A program made the position numbers and the translations under genes. The notes under the pieces are model-generated. The model was not told the DNA's origin. It did not search any database and saw only the letters and a program-made list of their open reading frames with translations. From positions 2,232,001 through 2,296,000 of the forward strand of contig NZ_CP032702.1 of NCBI RefSeq assembly GCF_007833795.1: a stretch of 64,000 nucleotides of DNA, read 5' to 3'. Positions 45,231-53,733 of the stretch are shown here, in pieces (position 1 is the stretch's first letter; the number at the start of each line of letters is the position of its first letter). Source of the stretch: Candidatus Pantoea soli (lineage in GTDB: Bacteria > Pseudomonadota > Gammaproteobacteria > Enterobacterales > Enterobacteriaceae).

Positions 45231-46295
45231 CTATTTTAGCGTGCCGCTGGGATCGCCCAGCTGTGCGATCGCCGCCTCGTCATAGCCCGCCTGACGCAGC
45301 GGCGCAATCACCTCACGCGCCAGGTCCGGCACGTAACCAACCAGCAGCTCACCGGCCTCGCGCAGCGTCACCGCCTCAAGCGCGGCAGGCAGCAGCAGCG
45401 ATTCAGCACGACCCAGTTCCACGCTGACGCCATTGGCTTCCACCGTTAGCGGATCGCCGAGGTTAGAAAGAATACGCGCGCTGCTGAAATGGACATGCTG
45501 CGGCTGCTGAAAACGCCAGCGCTCCAGCGCAAAGTAAGGCCCGGCGCAGCAGAACAGCCGCGTTAAATCCTGCTGCTGCAGGGTCAGACCGCGTTGCGGC
45601 CGGGCGCGCAGTTCTGGACGCAGTTCCGCCAGCAGCGCGTCGATATTTTTCTCCTGCACGTTGCGCGGGATAGGCGCGCCATCCTCCATCTGCCACGGCA
45701 TCGCGTGCTGCTGGATATTGGAGGTCTGCTCGATTTCATAAATCAGCGTGTCCGGGCCAAAACTGTGCAGCAGACCGCCAGGCACGTAGAAGGTATCACC
45801 GGTTTTCACCGGCACGCGATGCATCACCGCGTCATACTCTTCCGCCAGCAGCGCTGCCTTCAGCTGCGCGTTATCCACGCCGTCACGCACGCCCAGCAGG
45901 CAGGTCGCGTCCGGCGCCGCCCACAAAATATGCCAGGCTTCGGTTTTGCCGTTCGGCTGCTGTTCACGCTGCTGCGCCAGCGCATCATTCGCGTGCAGAT
46001 GGACCGGCAGCATGCCGGTTCCGTCGATAAATTTGCTGAGCAGCGGAAAATGCGGGCCGCGCCAGCCGGGCGCAACCATCTCATCCGGATAGCGTTCAAC
46101 CAGCTCGCGCAGCGTCCTGCCTGCCAGCGCACCGTTGGTTACCGAGGCAATCATGCCGTCAACATCGCTGATTTCCCAGGTTTCCGCCACGCGCGTGTCT
46201 GGCAGCCCGGCCTTACCAAGCTGCTGCTGAATGCGCTGACCACCAAAGATATGCGTGGCCAGCGGCGTGGTCAGCTTCAGAGGATAAGCCTGCAT
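45231..46295 (-). CDS. Mannose-6-phosphate isomerase-like protein (type I PMI, cupin)
   Basis: 354 residues from ATG 46295, preceded by a near-perfect AAGGAGGTGACG. PMI features: WEISD near the N-terminus, LPVHLHANDALAQQ and EAWHILWAAPDATCLLGV (metal-binding His and Glu), VPVKTGDTFYVPGGLLHSFG, and YEIEQTSN. Shorter than E. coli ManA, resembling the class often found as second copies. Likely interconverts a hexose-6-phosphate pair; actual substrate unproven. Confidence 0.82.
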   Translation of the reverse strand: MQAYPLKLTTPLATHIFGGQRIQQQLGKAGLPDTRVAETWEISDVDGMIASVTNGALAGRTLRELVERYPDEMVAPGWRGPHFPLLSKFIDGTGMLPVHLHANDALAQQREQQPNGKTEAWHILWAAPDATCLLGVRDGVDNAQLKAALLAEEYDAVMHRVPVKTGDTFYVPGGLLHSFGPDTLIYEIEQTSNIQQHAMPWQMEDGAPIPRNVQEKNIDALLAELRPELRARPQRGLTLQQQDLTRLFCCAGPYFALERWRFQQPQHVHFSSARILSNLGDPLTVEANGVSVELGRAESLLLPAALEAVTLREAGELLVGYVPDLAREVIAPLRQAGYDEAAIAQLGDPSGTLK

Positions 46296-46314
46296 CGTCA
46301 CCTCCTTAAGCTGC

Positions 46315-47172
46315 TCAGATAACCGCGACACCGCCCGTAACGGCAATGGTCGCGCCGGAGATATAGCTGGCCTCATCGCTCGCCAGCATCACGTAGGTGG
46401 GGGCCAGTTCAGCCGGCTGTCCCATACGCTGCAGCGGCACTTCACCGCCAAAGCTCTCGACCTGTTCCGGCGGCATGGTGGCCGGAATCAGCGGCGTCCA
46501 GATAGGCCCTGGGGCGACGGCGTTGGCGCGGATGCCCTTTTCCGCCAGCAGCGCGGCAAGGCTGCCGGAGAAATTCACAATCGCCGCTTTCGTCGCCGAG
46601 TAAGCCAGCAGCTTCGGTTTCGGCTGGTCGGCATTCACGGACGCAGTATTGATGATGGAGCCGCCGGACGGCATATGCGGTACCGCAGCCTTACAGATAT
46701 AAAACATCGCGTAGAGATTGGTCTTCATGGTGCGGTCAAACTCATCATCGCTGATCTCATCCAGCGACTGGCGCGTCATCTGAAACGCTGCATTATTGAC
46801 CACGATATCGATTTTACCGAAGCGTTCCGCCGTCTGCGCCACAATGCTGCGGCAGTGGGCCGCTTCGGTAATATCGCCGGCAATCAGCAGCGCCTGCTGG
46901 CCCGCTTCTTCCACCAGCTTCGCGGTGTCCCGGGCGTCATCATGCTCATCAAGGTAGGAAATCACCACGTCGGCGCCTTCCCGGGCATAGGCGATAGCCA
47001 CGGCGCGACCAATACCGGAATCGCCACCGGTAATCAGGGCGGTTTTTCCTTTCAGGCGGCCGGAACCCTGGTAGCGGGTTTCACCGTGATCGGGTTTCGG
47101 TTCCATCTGCAGAAAACTGCCGGGCCATGCCTGCTGTTGTGCCTGTTGCGGATGTTGTGGACGGTCTGTCAT
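46315..47172 (-). CDS. Short-chain dehydrogenase/reductase (YghA-like)
   Basis: 285 residues from ATG 47172 (MTDRPQHPQQAQQQAWPGSF), with AGGAGACAGCGT upstream; the longer frame is not needed. NAD(P) motif ITGGDSGIGRAVA, NNAA (IVVNNAAFQ), the catalytic Ser in NTASVNA and YxxxK (AYSATKAA). The long N-terminal tail is typical of the YghA/YdaD/YhdF group, some linked to stress. First gene of the SDR-isomerase-hydrolase operon. Confidence 0.88.
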   Translation of the reverse strand: MTDRPQHPQQAQQQAWPGSFLQMEPKPDHGETRYQGSGRLKGKTALITGGDSGIGRAVAIAYAREGADVVISYLDEHDDARDTAKLVEEAGQQALLIAGDITEAAHCRSIVAQTAERFGKIDIVVNNAAFQMTRQSLDEISDDEFDRTMKTNLYAMFYICKAAVPHMPSGGSIINTASVNADQPKPKLLAYSATKAAIVNFSGSLAALLAEKGIRANAVAPGPIWTPLIPATMPPEQVESFGGEVPLQRMGQPAELAPTYVMLASDEASYISGATIAVTGGVAVI

Positions 47173-47514
47173 ACGCTGTCTCCTGGTTAGAAGGCCACGC
47201 GGCACCTGGCGCGCGCTGCCTGTATGAATGGGCGCTGAATCGTTACCAGCAACGTCACTAAGTGTAGCAGCCGTCCTGAAATCGCAAGGGCGGTTGCCGG
47301 CGGTAACAGTTTGAGTGGAAACTATTTTTGCCAAAATCCCGGTAAAATAAGGCGTTAACGGCGATGGGAATCGATAAGGGAAACGGCAGATTTTTCGCCC
47401 GGTTGCGGAATAAACGCGCAGGCTGCTGAAACCTTCAGCAAACAGCCGCGCCGGGTGCAAACTCGCTTTGACTCCGCTGCCCGGCTCGATTATCCTGCGC
47501 CCCGTTCAGACAAT
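47173..47514. other. Intergenic region with promoter of tRNA-Asn 2
   Basis: 342 bp between the SDR start and tRNA-Asn copy 2. TTGACT-N17-TATCCT at 47468-47496 is the tRNA promoter. The leftward operon promoter must also lie here but I cannot fix it. No gene seen. Confidence 0.6.
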
Positions 47515-47590
47515 TCCTCTGTAGTTCAGTCGGTAGAACGGCGGACTGTTAATCCGTATGTCACTGGTTCGAGTCCAGTCAGAGGAGCCA
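47515..47590 (+). tRNA. tRNA-Asn(GTT), copy 2
   Basis: 76 nt, identical to the copy at 35510-35585, with its own promoter and a terminator at 47598-47632 (AAAAGCCCGC / GCGGGCTTTT). E. coli also carries several asn tRNAs between mtfA and amn. Confidence 0.97.
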
Positions 47591-47597
47591 GATTCAG

Positions 47598-47634
47598 AAA
47601 AGCCCGCGCCGGGAAAACCGGGCGGGCTTTTTGC
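47598..47634 (+). terminator. tRNA-Asn 2 terminator
   Basis: Stem AAAAGCCCGC with GCGGGCTTTT around a CGGG/CCCG-like inner part, then Ts. Related to, but distinct from, the hairpin after copy 1. Confidence 0.85.
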
Positions 47635-47652
47635 TGTCAGCAGATTTGCCAT

Positions 47653-47680
47653 AAAAAAACCCGCTTCGGCCGGAAGCGGG
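47653..47680 (-). terminator. Terminator of the leftward 56-aa gene
   Basis: Stem CCCGCTTC / GAAGCGGG (47660-47667 with 47673-47680). Read leftward it is followed by seven Ts. Confidence 0.75.
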
Positions 47681-47728
47681 TCTGCAGGTGCCCGCGGGCA
47701 GCGTCAGCGGCCCGGGTGGCAAAAAGCG

Positions 47729-47899
47729 TCAGCGCTCATGGTAGCGCCAGGCGGAAGGAGGCAGCTCGATACCGTACAGCTGACTGAACGGCAGCAGCAG
47801 TTCCGCGGGCTGCGGGGCTTCGGTATCATGCGGTACGGCTGGCCGGGCACTGCGCAGGGTCACGCGCTGCCACCATTGCTGCATGCGTTGTTTCATCAT
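47729..47899 (-). CDS. Hypothetical 56-aa protein
   Basis: MMKQRMQQWWQRVTLRSARP... ending WRYHER. GGAGAGCCTG precedes ATG 47899 and a terminator follows, supporting expression. Basic, Trp-rich N-terminus; no membrane segment. Not recognised. Confidence 0.5.
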   Translation of the reverse strand: MMKQRMQQWWQRVTLRSARPAVPHDTEAPQPAELLLPFSQLYGIELPPSAWRYHER

Positions 47900-48007
47900 C
47901 AGGCTCTCCGTTTGGGGGAATGCGGACAGTTAAACGCACATCCGCCGCCACACCAAACGATCCCTTCTGCTTTCCATTTGCGAAAAACGCATATGCCGGC
48001 CGCCGCG

Positions 48008-49429
48008 TCAGGCCCGCTCACCGCCCATCTTTGCCAGCATGCGGCGATAATTATTCAGCCATTTACCGCTGTTCAGCCGCCACCAGAAAAACACCCCGCG
48101 CACCGTCCAGTCGAGGAACATGCCCAGCCAGACGCCAATCACCCCCATACCAAGTTCGATCCCCAGCAGGTAGCCGGCAACCACGCGCGCGCCCCACATG
48201 CTGAACATGGAGACATACATGGTGTAGCGCGCATCGCGTGCGCCTTTCAGGCCCGCCGGTAACACCCAGGAAGCGGTCCAGATCGGCATAAACGCGGCGT
48301 TCAGCCAGATAAGGTGCTTAGTCACCTCAATCACCTCCGGATCGCGGGTGTAGAATTTCGCCAGCGTGCCCGCCAGCGGCACGGTAATCAGCGCCAGCGT
48401 GCACAAGCCAATCATCGCCAGCCAGAACACATGCTTGATCTGCCGTTCTGCCTGCATCACCTGATTGCGTCCCAGCCGTTTGCCGGTGATGATCGTCGAG
48501 GCCGAGCCCAGCGCATTGCCTGGCAGGTTGATGAGGGTGGCGATTGAGAAGGCAATAAAATTCCCGGCAATTTCATTGGTGCCCATGCCGGCAACAAAAA
48601 TCTGCGTCAGCAGTTTACCGCCGTTGAACAGCACCGATTCGATACTGGCCGGCACGCCGATGCCCAGCACTTCCATCAGAATGGTGCGGTCCCAGCGGCG
48701 AAAGTAGCTGGCGAGGGTAATTTTCAGCGCCGGCGAGATGCCGCGATAGAGTACATAAATGGCCGCCGCCGCGCCGATGTAACGTGAAATGGTCAGTCCC
48801 AGACCTGCCCCGACAAAGCCCATCCCTTCCCAGCCCAGCGCGCCATAAATCAGCACGCTGCTGATAACGATATTCAGGATGTTCATGCCGCCGTTGATCA
48901 GCATCGGGATCTTCGTGTTGCCTGCCCCGCGCAGCGCCCCGCTGCCGATAAGCGCAATCGCCGCCGCCGGGTAGCTCCACGCGGAGGTCTGCAGATAGCT
49001 CAGCGCCAATTGTTTGACCTGGGGCTCCGCGCTTCCGGCAATCACATCAATGATCAGATGCCCCCAGAATTCAATGGCGATAACCAGCGCAAACGCCAGC
49101 ACCGTCATTAACCCCAGCGATTGCCGCGTGGCGGCACGCGCCCGCTTGCCGTTGCGTTTTGCCAGGCTGAAGGCCACCACCACCGTGGTGCCGAGATCGA
49201 TGGCGGCAAAAAAGGAGATCACCACCATATTGAAGCTGTCTGCCAGCCCCACGCCCGCCATCGCCTCTTTACCCAGCCAGCTGACGAGGAAGGTGCTGAG
49301 CACCCCCATCAGCATCACGCAAAGGTTTTCAATAAAAATGGGCACGGCCAGAGGGGTAATCTCACGCCAGAACAGCGTGCGGTAAGCGCGGCGCTTCGGA
49401 TACCACGCCGTGTTTCTTACCGCCCGCAT
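48008..49429 (-). CDS. yeeO: MATE-family multidrug/peptide/flavin exporter (YeeO-like)
   Basis: 473 residues from ATG 49429; an in-frame TTG at 49453 is possible. Twelve hydrophobic segments in two bundles. The MATE pattern is visible in LAVPIFIENLCVMLMGVLSTFLVSWLG and GVPASIESVLFNGGKL. Inner-membrane cation-coupled exporter. E. coli yeeO lies beside amn and an asn tRNA, matching this position, so the name is used on synteny plus family. Confidence 0.82.
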   Translation of the reverse strand: MRAVRNTAWYPKRRAYRTLFWREITPLAVPIFIENLCVMLMGVLSTFLVSWLGKEAMAGVGLADSFNMVVISFFAAIDLGTTVVVAFSLAKRNGKRARAATRQSLGLMTVLAFALVIAIEFWGHLIIDVIAGSAEPQVKQLALSYLQTSAWSYPAAAIALIGSGALRGAGNTKIPMLINGGMNILNIVISSVLIYGALGWEGMGFVGAGLGLTISRYIGAAAAIYVLYRGISPALKITLASYFRRWDRTILMEVLGIGVPASIESVLFNGGKLLTQIFVAGMGTNEIAGNFIAFSIATLINLPGNALGSASTIITGKRLGRNQVMQAERQIKHVFWLAMIGLCTLALITVPLAGTLAKFYTRDPEVIEVTKHLIWLNAAFMPIWTASWVLPAGLKGARDARYTMYVSMFSMWGARVVAGYLLGIELGMGVIGVWLGMFLDWTVRGVFFWWRLNSGKWLNNYRRMLAKMGGERA

Positions 49430-49732
49430 CACTGCTACGCCAGGATTTTGCAAGGGAATACCAAATCACTTTGGAGAAGAAGAGGAGTAATAATGATGAT
49501 AGGCCACTGACAATTATGCAAAGTGTTTACCCTTACCATTTAATCATTATTACAAACTTTTCTCGTCGGCCTCGCCGGATAAGCCCGGCGCATTGCTCGG
49601 TTATGCTGCCGCGCCTGTCCGCTGACGATCGGCTGCCGGGCAGAAAGCAGCCGATCGCAGAATATTCATCGTGATGCGAGCGGAATCCGCTATGCTCTGG
49701 TCAACCTGGTCTGTGTTTCCCAAGGAGAACCT
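49430..49732. other. Intergenic region yeeO-amn
   Basis: 303 bp between divergent genes. AAGGAGAACCT before ATG 49733 is the amn ribosome site. Nothing else is recognised in the stretch. Confidence 0.5.
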
Positions 49733-51187
49733 ATGAATACGCAACGGAACGGATTAACTACCCGGCAGGCGCTGGATGAACTGGAGCGGCTGTATGACGC
49801 TGCCGTTGACGCATTGCGCAACGCCATCCGTGACTTCACTGAGCAGGGCACGCTGCCTGATGAAACAGCCCGGCGTCAGGGGCTGTTTGTCTATCCTGAA
49901 CTGCGCATTACCTGGCAGGGTGAAGGCCCGCAGCAGAATCGTACCCGCGCCTGGGGCCGCTTTACCCATACCGGCCGCTACAGCACCACCATTACGCGTC
50001 CGGCGCTGCTGCGTCACTATCTCAGCGAGCAGCTGCAGATGATTGAAAAAGAGTACGACGTGCTGATCGAGGTGGGCCCGTCGCAGCAGGAGATCCCTTA
50101 TCCCTATGTGATTGACGGCTCTGACCTGTCGCTGGATCGCTCCATGAGCGCCAGCATTGCGCGCCACTTCCCTACCACCGAGCTGTCGCAGATTGGCGAT
50201 GAAACCGCCGACGGGCTGTTTAATGCCGATGCGCTGTTCCCGCTGTCGCACTTTGATGCGCTGCGCACCGACTTCTCGCTGGCGCGCCTGCGCCACTATA
50301 CCGGCACCGCGGTGGATCACTTCCAGCCGTTTGTTCTGTTTACCAACTACACGCGCTACGTCGATGAGTTTGTCCGCTGGGCGATTGAGCAGGTGCAGGA
50401 TCCGGATACGCCTTACGACAGTCTGGCCTGCGCCGGTGACGTGGTAATTACCGCTGAGACCGCCGACCCGACGGCGCTGATGTCAGACCTGGCGTGGAAG
50501 AAACATCAGATGCCCGCCTGGCACCTGACCTCACCTAATCGCCGTGGCATTACGCTGGTTAACATCGGCGTCGGCCCCTCTAACGCGAAAACCATCTGCG
50601 ATCACCTCGCCGTGGTACGTCCGCACGCCTGGCTGATGATTGGTCACTGTGGCGGGCTGCGTGAAAGCCAGAGCATTGGCGATTATGTGCTGGCGCACGC
50701 CTATCTGCGTGACGATCACGTGCTGGACAGCGTGCTGCCGCCGGATATCCCGATTCCGAGCATCGCTGAAGTACAGCGCGCGCTGTATGACGCCACCAAA
50801 GCCGTCAGCGGTATGCCGGGCGAAGAGGTTAAACAACGGCTGCGTACCGGTACGGTGGTGACCACCGATGACCGTAACTGGGAGCTACGCTACGCGGCTT
50901 CCGCGCTGCGCTTTAATCTCAGCCGTGCCGTGGCGGTGGATATGGAGAGCGCCACCATCGCGGCGCAGGGCTACCGCTTCCGCGTGCCCTATGGCACCTT
51001 GCTGTGCGTGTCCGACAAGCCTCTGCACGGTGAAATCAAGCTGCCCGGCCAGGCTAACCGCTTCTATGAAGGCGCCATCTCTGAACACCTGCAGATTGGC
51101 ATCTGCGCGGTAGAGCTGCTGCGCGCCGAGGGCGACAAGCTGCACTCACGCAAGCTGCGCACCTTCAACGAGCCGCCGTTCCGCTAG
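49733..51187 (+). CDS. amn: AMP nucleosidase
   Basis: 484 residues, the E. coli length. Hydrolyses AMP to adenine and ribose-5-phosphate, balancing adenylate pools. An N-terminal AMN domain (YPELRITWQGEGPQQNRTRAWGRF) precedes a PNP/UDP-like catalytic domain with NIGVGPSNAKTICDHLA, GHCGGLRESQSIGDYVLA and AVDMESATIAAQGY. The neighbouring purine permease, read toward it, fits purine salvage. Confidence 0.96.
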   Translation: MNTQRNGLTTRQALDELERLYDAAVDALRNAIRDFTEQGTLPDETARRQGLFVYPELRITWQGEGPQQNRTRAWGRFTHTGRYSTTITRPALLRHYLSEQLQMIEKEYDVLIEVGPSQQEIPYPYVIDGSDLSLDRSMSASIARHFPTTELSQIGDETADGLFNADALFPLSHFDALRTDFSLARLRHYTGTAVDHFQPFVLFTNYTRYVDEFVRWAIEQVQDPDTPYDSLACAGDVVITAETADPTALMSDLAWKKHQMPAWHLTSPNRRGITLVNIGVGPSNAKTICDHLAVVRPHAWLMIGHCGGLRESQSIGDYVLAHAYLRDDHVLDSVLPPDIPIPSIAEVQRALYDATKAVSGMPGEEVKQRLRTGTVVTTDDRNWELRYAASALRFNLSRAVAVDMESATIAAQGYRFRVPYGTLLCVSDKPLHGEIKLPGQANRFYEGAISEHLQIGICAVELLRAEGDKLHSRKLRTFNEPPFR

Positions 51188-51242
51188 CGCGGACCGGCCG
51201 CGGGCAGGGATTGCGCATTTCTGCCCCACGACAACCTCAGAC

Positions 51243-51272
51243 ACGGAAGCCCGGACGGGCTTCCGTTTTTTT
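51243..51272 (+). terminator. amn terminator
   Basis: 11-bp stem ACGGAAGCCCG / CGGGCTTCCGT with a 2-base gap and seven Ts. The convergent permease gene ends at 51274. Confidence 0.88.
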
Positions 51273-51273
51273 A

Positions 51274-52575
51274 TCAGGCGCTCAGCCAGCCGAGCTTGAT
51301 CACGAACAGAAGGGAGAGAATAACCAGCGCGGCGTTGACTTCACGGGTGCGCCCGCTCAGCAGCTTGACCACGGTCCAGGTGATAAAGCCGAAGGCGATG
51401 CCGTTGGCGATAGAGTACGTCAGCGGCATGGTCAGCGCGGTTACGGTGACCGGCGCGGCGGTGGTGACATCTTTCCAGTCAATTTCTGCCAGCCCGGACG
51501 CCATCAGAACGGCGACAAACAGCAGCGCGGGCGCGGTCGCATAAACCGGCACGCTGCCTGCCAGCGGTGAGAAGAACAGGCTGAGCAGAAACAGGATCGC
51601 CACCACGATGGCGGTCAGACCGGTACGGCCGCCGGCACTCACGCCCGCGGCCGATTCCACATAGCTGGTGGTGGTAGAGGTGCCCAGCAGCGAACCAAAC
51701 AGCGCCGCGGCGCTGTCGGCGATCAGCGCGCGTCCCATCTTCGGCACGTTGCCCTGCTCATCCGCCAGACCGGCGCGTTTGGTCACACCCAGCAGCGTAC
51801 CGGTGTTGTCGAACACATCCACAAACAGGAAAGCAAAGATCACGCTCACCAGGCCTACGTTAAAGGCACCGGCAATATCCAGCTGCATAAAGGTGGGCGC
51901 GAGAGAAGGCGGTGCAGAGAACACGCCGCCAAACGGCGTCAGGCCAATGCCCATGGAGATAAAGGTCACCACCAGAATGCCAATCAGCACCGCCCCGGTG
52001 ACGCGGCGCGCTTCCAGCACCACAATGATAAAGAACCCCAGCAGCGCCAGCAGCGGACCGGGTTTCGTCAGATCGCCCAGGCCCACCAGCGTGGCCGGGT
52101 TGTCCACCACGATGCCTGCACCTTCCAGCGCAATCAGCGCCAGAAACAGACCAATTCCCGCCGCAATGCCGGCACGCAGCGGCAGCGGAATGCTGGCGAT
52201 GATCCACTCACGGATTTTGAAAATTGACAGGGCAAAGAAAATCACCGCTGACAGGAATACCGCACCCAGCGCAATCTGCCAGGTATAACCCATGTGCAGC
52301 ACCACGGTGTAGGTAAAGAACGCGTTGAGCCCCATCCCCGGCGCTAAAGCGATAGGATAGTTGGCAATCAGGCCCATCAGTATCGAGCCGATCGCCGCCG
52401 CCAGGCAGGTCGCCACAAACACCGAGCCTTTATCCATGCCGGTCGCACCCAGAATGCTCGGGTTGACAAACAGGATGTAGGCCATGGCCAGGAAGGTGGT
52501 GATCCCGGCGATGATTTCCGTGCGCACCGTGGTGTGATGCGCTTTCAGTTTGAACAGTTTTTCTAACATCATCAT
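51274..52575 (-). CDS. Purine permease, NCS2/AzgA family
   Basis: 433 residues starting in a run of three ATGs. The pattern follows E. coli AdeP: TVRTEIIAGITTFLAMAYILFVNPSILG, ALAPGMGLNAFF, FDNTGTLLGVT, SVTAYIESSSG-like STTTSYVESAAGVSAGGRTG. About 12-14 membrane segments. It should import adenine, hypoxanthine or guanine by proton symport; which one is not decidable here. PurR-like boxes lie upstream. Confidence 0.88.
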   Translation of the reverse strand: MMMLEKLFKLKAHHTTVRTEIIAGITTFLAMAYILFVNPSILGATGMDKGSVFVATCLAAAIGSILMGLIANYPIALAPGMGLNAFFTYTVVLHMGYTWQIALGAVFLSAVIFFALSIFKIREWIIASIPLPLRAGIAAGIGLFLALIALEGAGIVVDNPATLVGLGDLTKPGPLLALLGFFIIVVLEARRVTGAVLIGILVVTFISMGIGLTPFGGVFSAPPSLAPTFMQLDIAGAFNVGLVSVIFAFLFVDVFDNTGTLLGVTKRAGLADEQGNVPKMGRALIADSAAALFGSLLGTSTTTSYVESAAGVSAGGRTGLTAIVVAILFLLSLFFSPLAGSVPVYATAPALLFVAVLMASGLAEIDWKDVTTAAPVTVTALTMPLTYSIANGIAFGFITWTVVKLLSGRTREVNAALVILSLLFVIKLGWLSA

Positions 52576-52702
52576 CTCTCATAAGCGGAGACGGCACAGG
52601 GCCGGTTCTCACTTGCCAATGTGGTTAATTCGCTGATTATTGTATTGATGAAAGCGAGCTCGCCGGACGTAAGGCTGGTCACCTTCCGCTTTCCCCTGTC
52701 CA

Positions 52703-52718
52703 CATAGCAATTGCTATG
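52703..52718. promoter_or_regulatory. Perfect 16-bp palindrome
   Basis: CATAGCAATTGCTATG, about 130 bp upstream of the permease start and 11 bp from a PurR-like box. Operator for an unknown dimeric regulator inferred; it has no T run, so not a terminator. Confidence 0.5.
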
Positions 52719-52728
52719 CCACTCCCCT

Positions 52729-52744
52729 GCGCAATCGTTTACGT
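52729..52744. promoter_or_regulatory. PurR-like box 1
   Basis: GCGCAATCGTTTACGT against the PurR consensus ANGCAANCGNTTNCNT: 10 of 11 fixed positions agree. Fits purine repression of the adjacent permease gene. Confidence 0.6.
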
Positions 52745-52817
52745 TTCCGGGCGCCGCTGTGGTTAGGAAAATTCTGAACCAGAACGAGGCGCGATTATGG
52801 TGCATTGCACCTGATCT

Positions 52818-52833
52818 GCGCAATCGTTTTCCC
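52818..52833. promoter_or_regulatory. PurR-like box 2
   Basis: GCGCAATCGTTTTCCC, 9 of 11 fixed positions of the PurR consensus, 89 bp from box 1. Sharing GCGCAATCGTTT with box 1 makes chance less likely. Confidence 0.45.
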
Positions 52834-52986
52834 CCGGCCAGCAGAAAGCGCGGCAAATATTGCGGTAACGCACGCTTTCAGACACTGCCAGGCGATACCG
52901 CTCACGTTTCTGAAGTGTGAATAAGCGGCGTAAAAACGCCGGGTTACACTGCTGTTAACCCTTTCGCCCTGACAAGAGGCAGAGCC

Positions 52987-53733
52987 ATGAAGCCCGCGAT
53001 TCTGGTCGTTGATGATGATCGTGCCATCTGTGCATTGCTGCACGATGTACTGAGTGAACATGTGTTTACCGTCTACAGCTGTCACCAGGGACGCGACGCG
53101 CTGGCGCTGCTGGCACAGCATCCGGAGATCTCACTGGTGATGCTGGATATGATGCTGCCGGACACCAACGGCCTGCTGGTTTTACAGCAGATGCAGCGGC
53201 AGCGTCCCGATCTGCTGGTCATCATGCTCACCGGCATGGGATCGGAGGCGGATATGGTGGTAGGGCTGGAGATGGGTGCCGACGACTACATTGCCAAGCC
53301 GTTTAACCCGCGCGTGGTGGTGGCACGGGCGCGGGCCGCACTGCGGCGCTGCGGCCGACTGGCGCAGCCGCAGGGCATGGCAGACGCGGGCTGGCAGTTT
53401 AACGGCTGGCGCCTGGATGACAGCCGCTGTCAGCTGTTTAATCCGCAGCGTGAAAGCGTGCCGCTGACGCAGGGCGAATATGCGTTGCTGCGCGCGCTGG
53501 TCGCGCATGCGCGTAAAGTGCTGACGCGTGACCAGCTGCTGGAGTTAACCCACAGTGAAACGCTGGATGTGTTTGATCGCACCATTGACGTCCTGATCAT
53601 GCGGCTGCGCCGCAAAATTGAAGCTAACCCGCACCAGCCCAGCCTGATCCGCACCATTCGCGGGCTGGGCTATGTGTTTTCCGCCGACGTCGTGCGCCCG
53701 CCATCCGCCGCACGTGAGACGCAGATTGCCTGA
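52987..53733 (+). CDS. OmpR-family response regulator
   Basis: 248 residues. Receiver domain with acidic pocket Asp9-Asp10-Asp11, phospho-acceptor Asp54 (VMLDMMLPD), Thr and Lys of the switch (MLTGMG, AKPFNP). C-terminal winged helix (about 140-235) ends in RTIRGLGYVF. No kinase gene adjoins; the nearest is the hybrid kinase at 60032, on the far side of the sugar operon. The last 64 bp overlap the 3' end of the convergent sugar kinase gene. Confidence 0.92.
   Translation: MKPAILVVDDDRAICALLHDVLSEHVFTVYSCHQGRDALALLAQHPEISLVMLDMMLPDTNGLLVLQQMQRQRPDLLVIMLTGMGSEADMVVGLEMGADDYIAKPFNPRVVVARARAALRRCGRLAQPQGMADAGWQFNGWRLDDSRCQLFNPQRESVPLTQGEYALLRALVAHARKVLTRDQLLELTHSETLDVFDRTIDVLIMRLRRKIEANPHQPSLIRTIRGLGYVFSADVVRPPSAARETQIA

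Larger units (their letters stand above)
52576..52986. other. Divergent regulatory region, permease and response regulator
   Basis: 411 bp with no supported gene. It contains two PurR-like boxes and a perfect 16-bp palindrome, annotated separately, and the ribosome site for the regulator gene (AAGAGGCAGAGCC before ATG 52987). Confidence 0.6.

Noticed and set aside
35510..47590. Whole segment between the two full tRNA-Asn genes as one island
   Set aside because: Possible, but the partial repeat at 44357-44427 matches the copy-1 flank including its specific terminator, giving a tighter right boundary than the second tRNA.
52576..52680. Purine riboswitch before the permease gene
   Set aside because: No conserved three-way-junction purine aptamer pattern seen; PurR-like boxes offer a better explanation.
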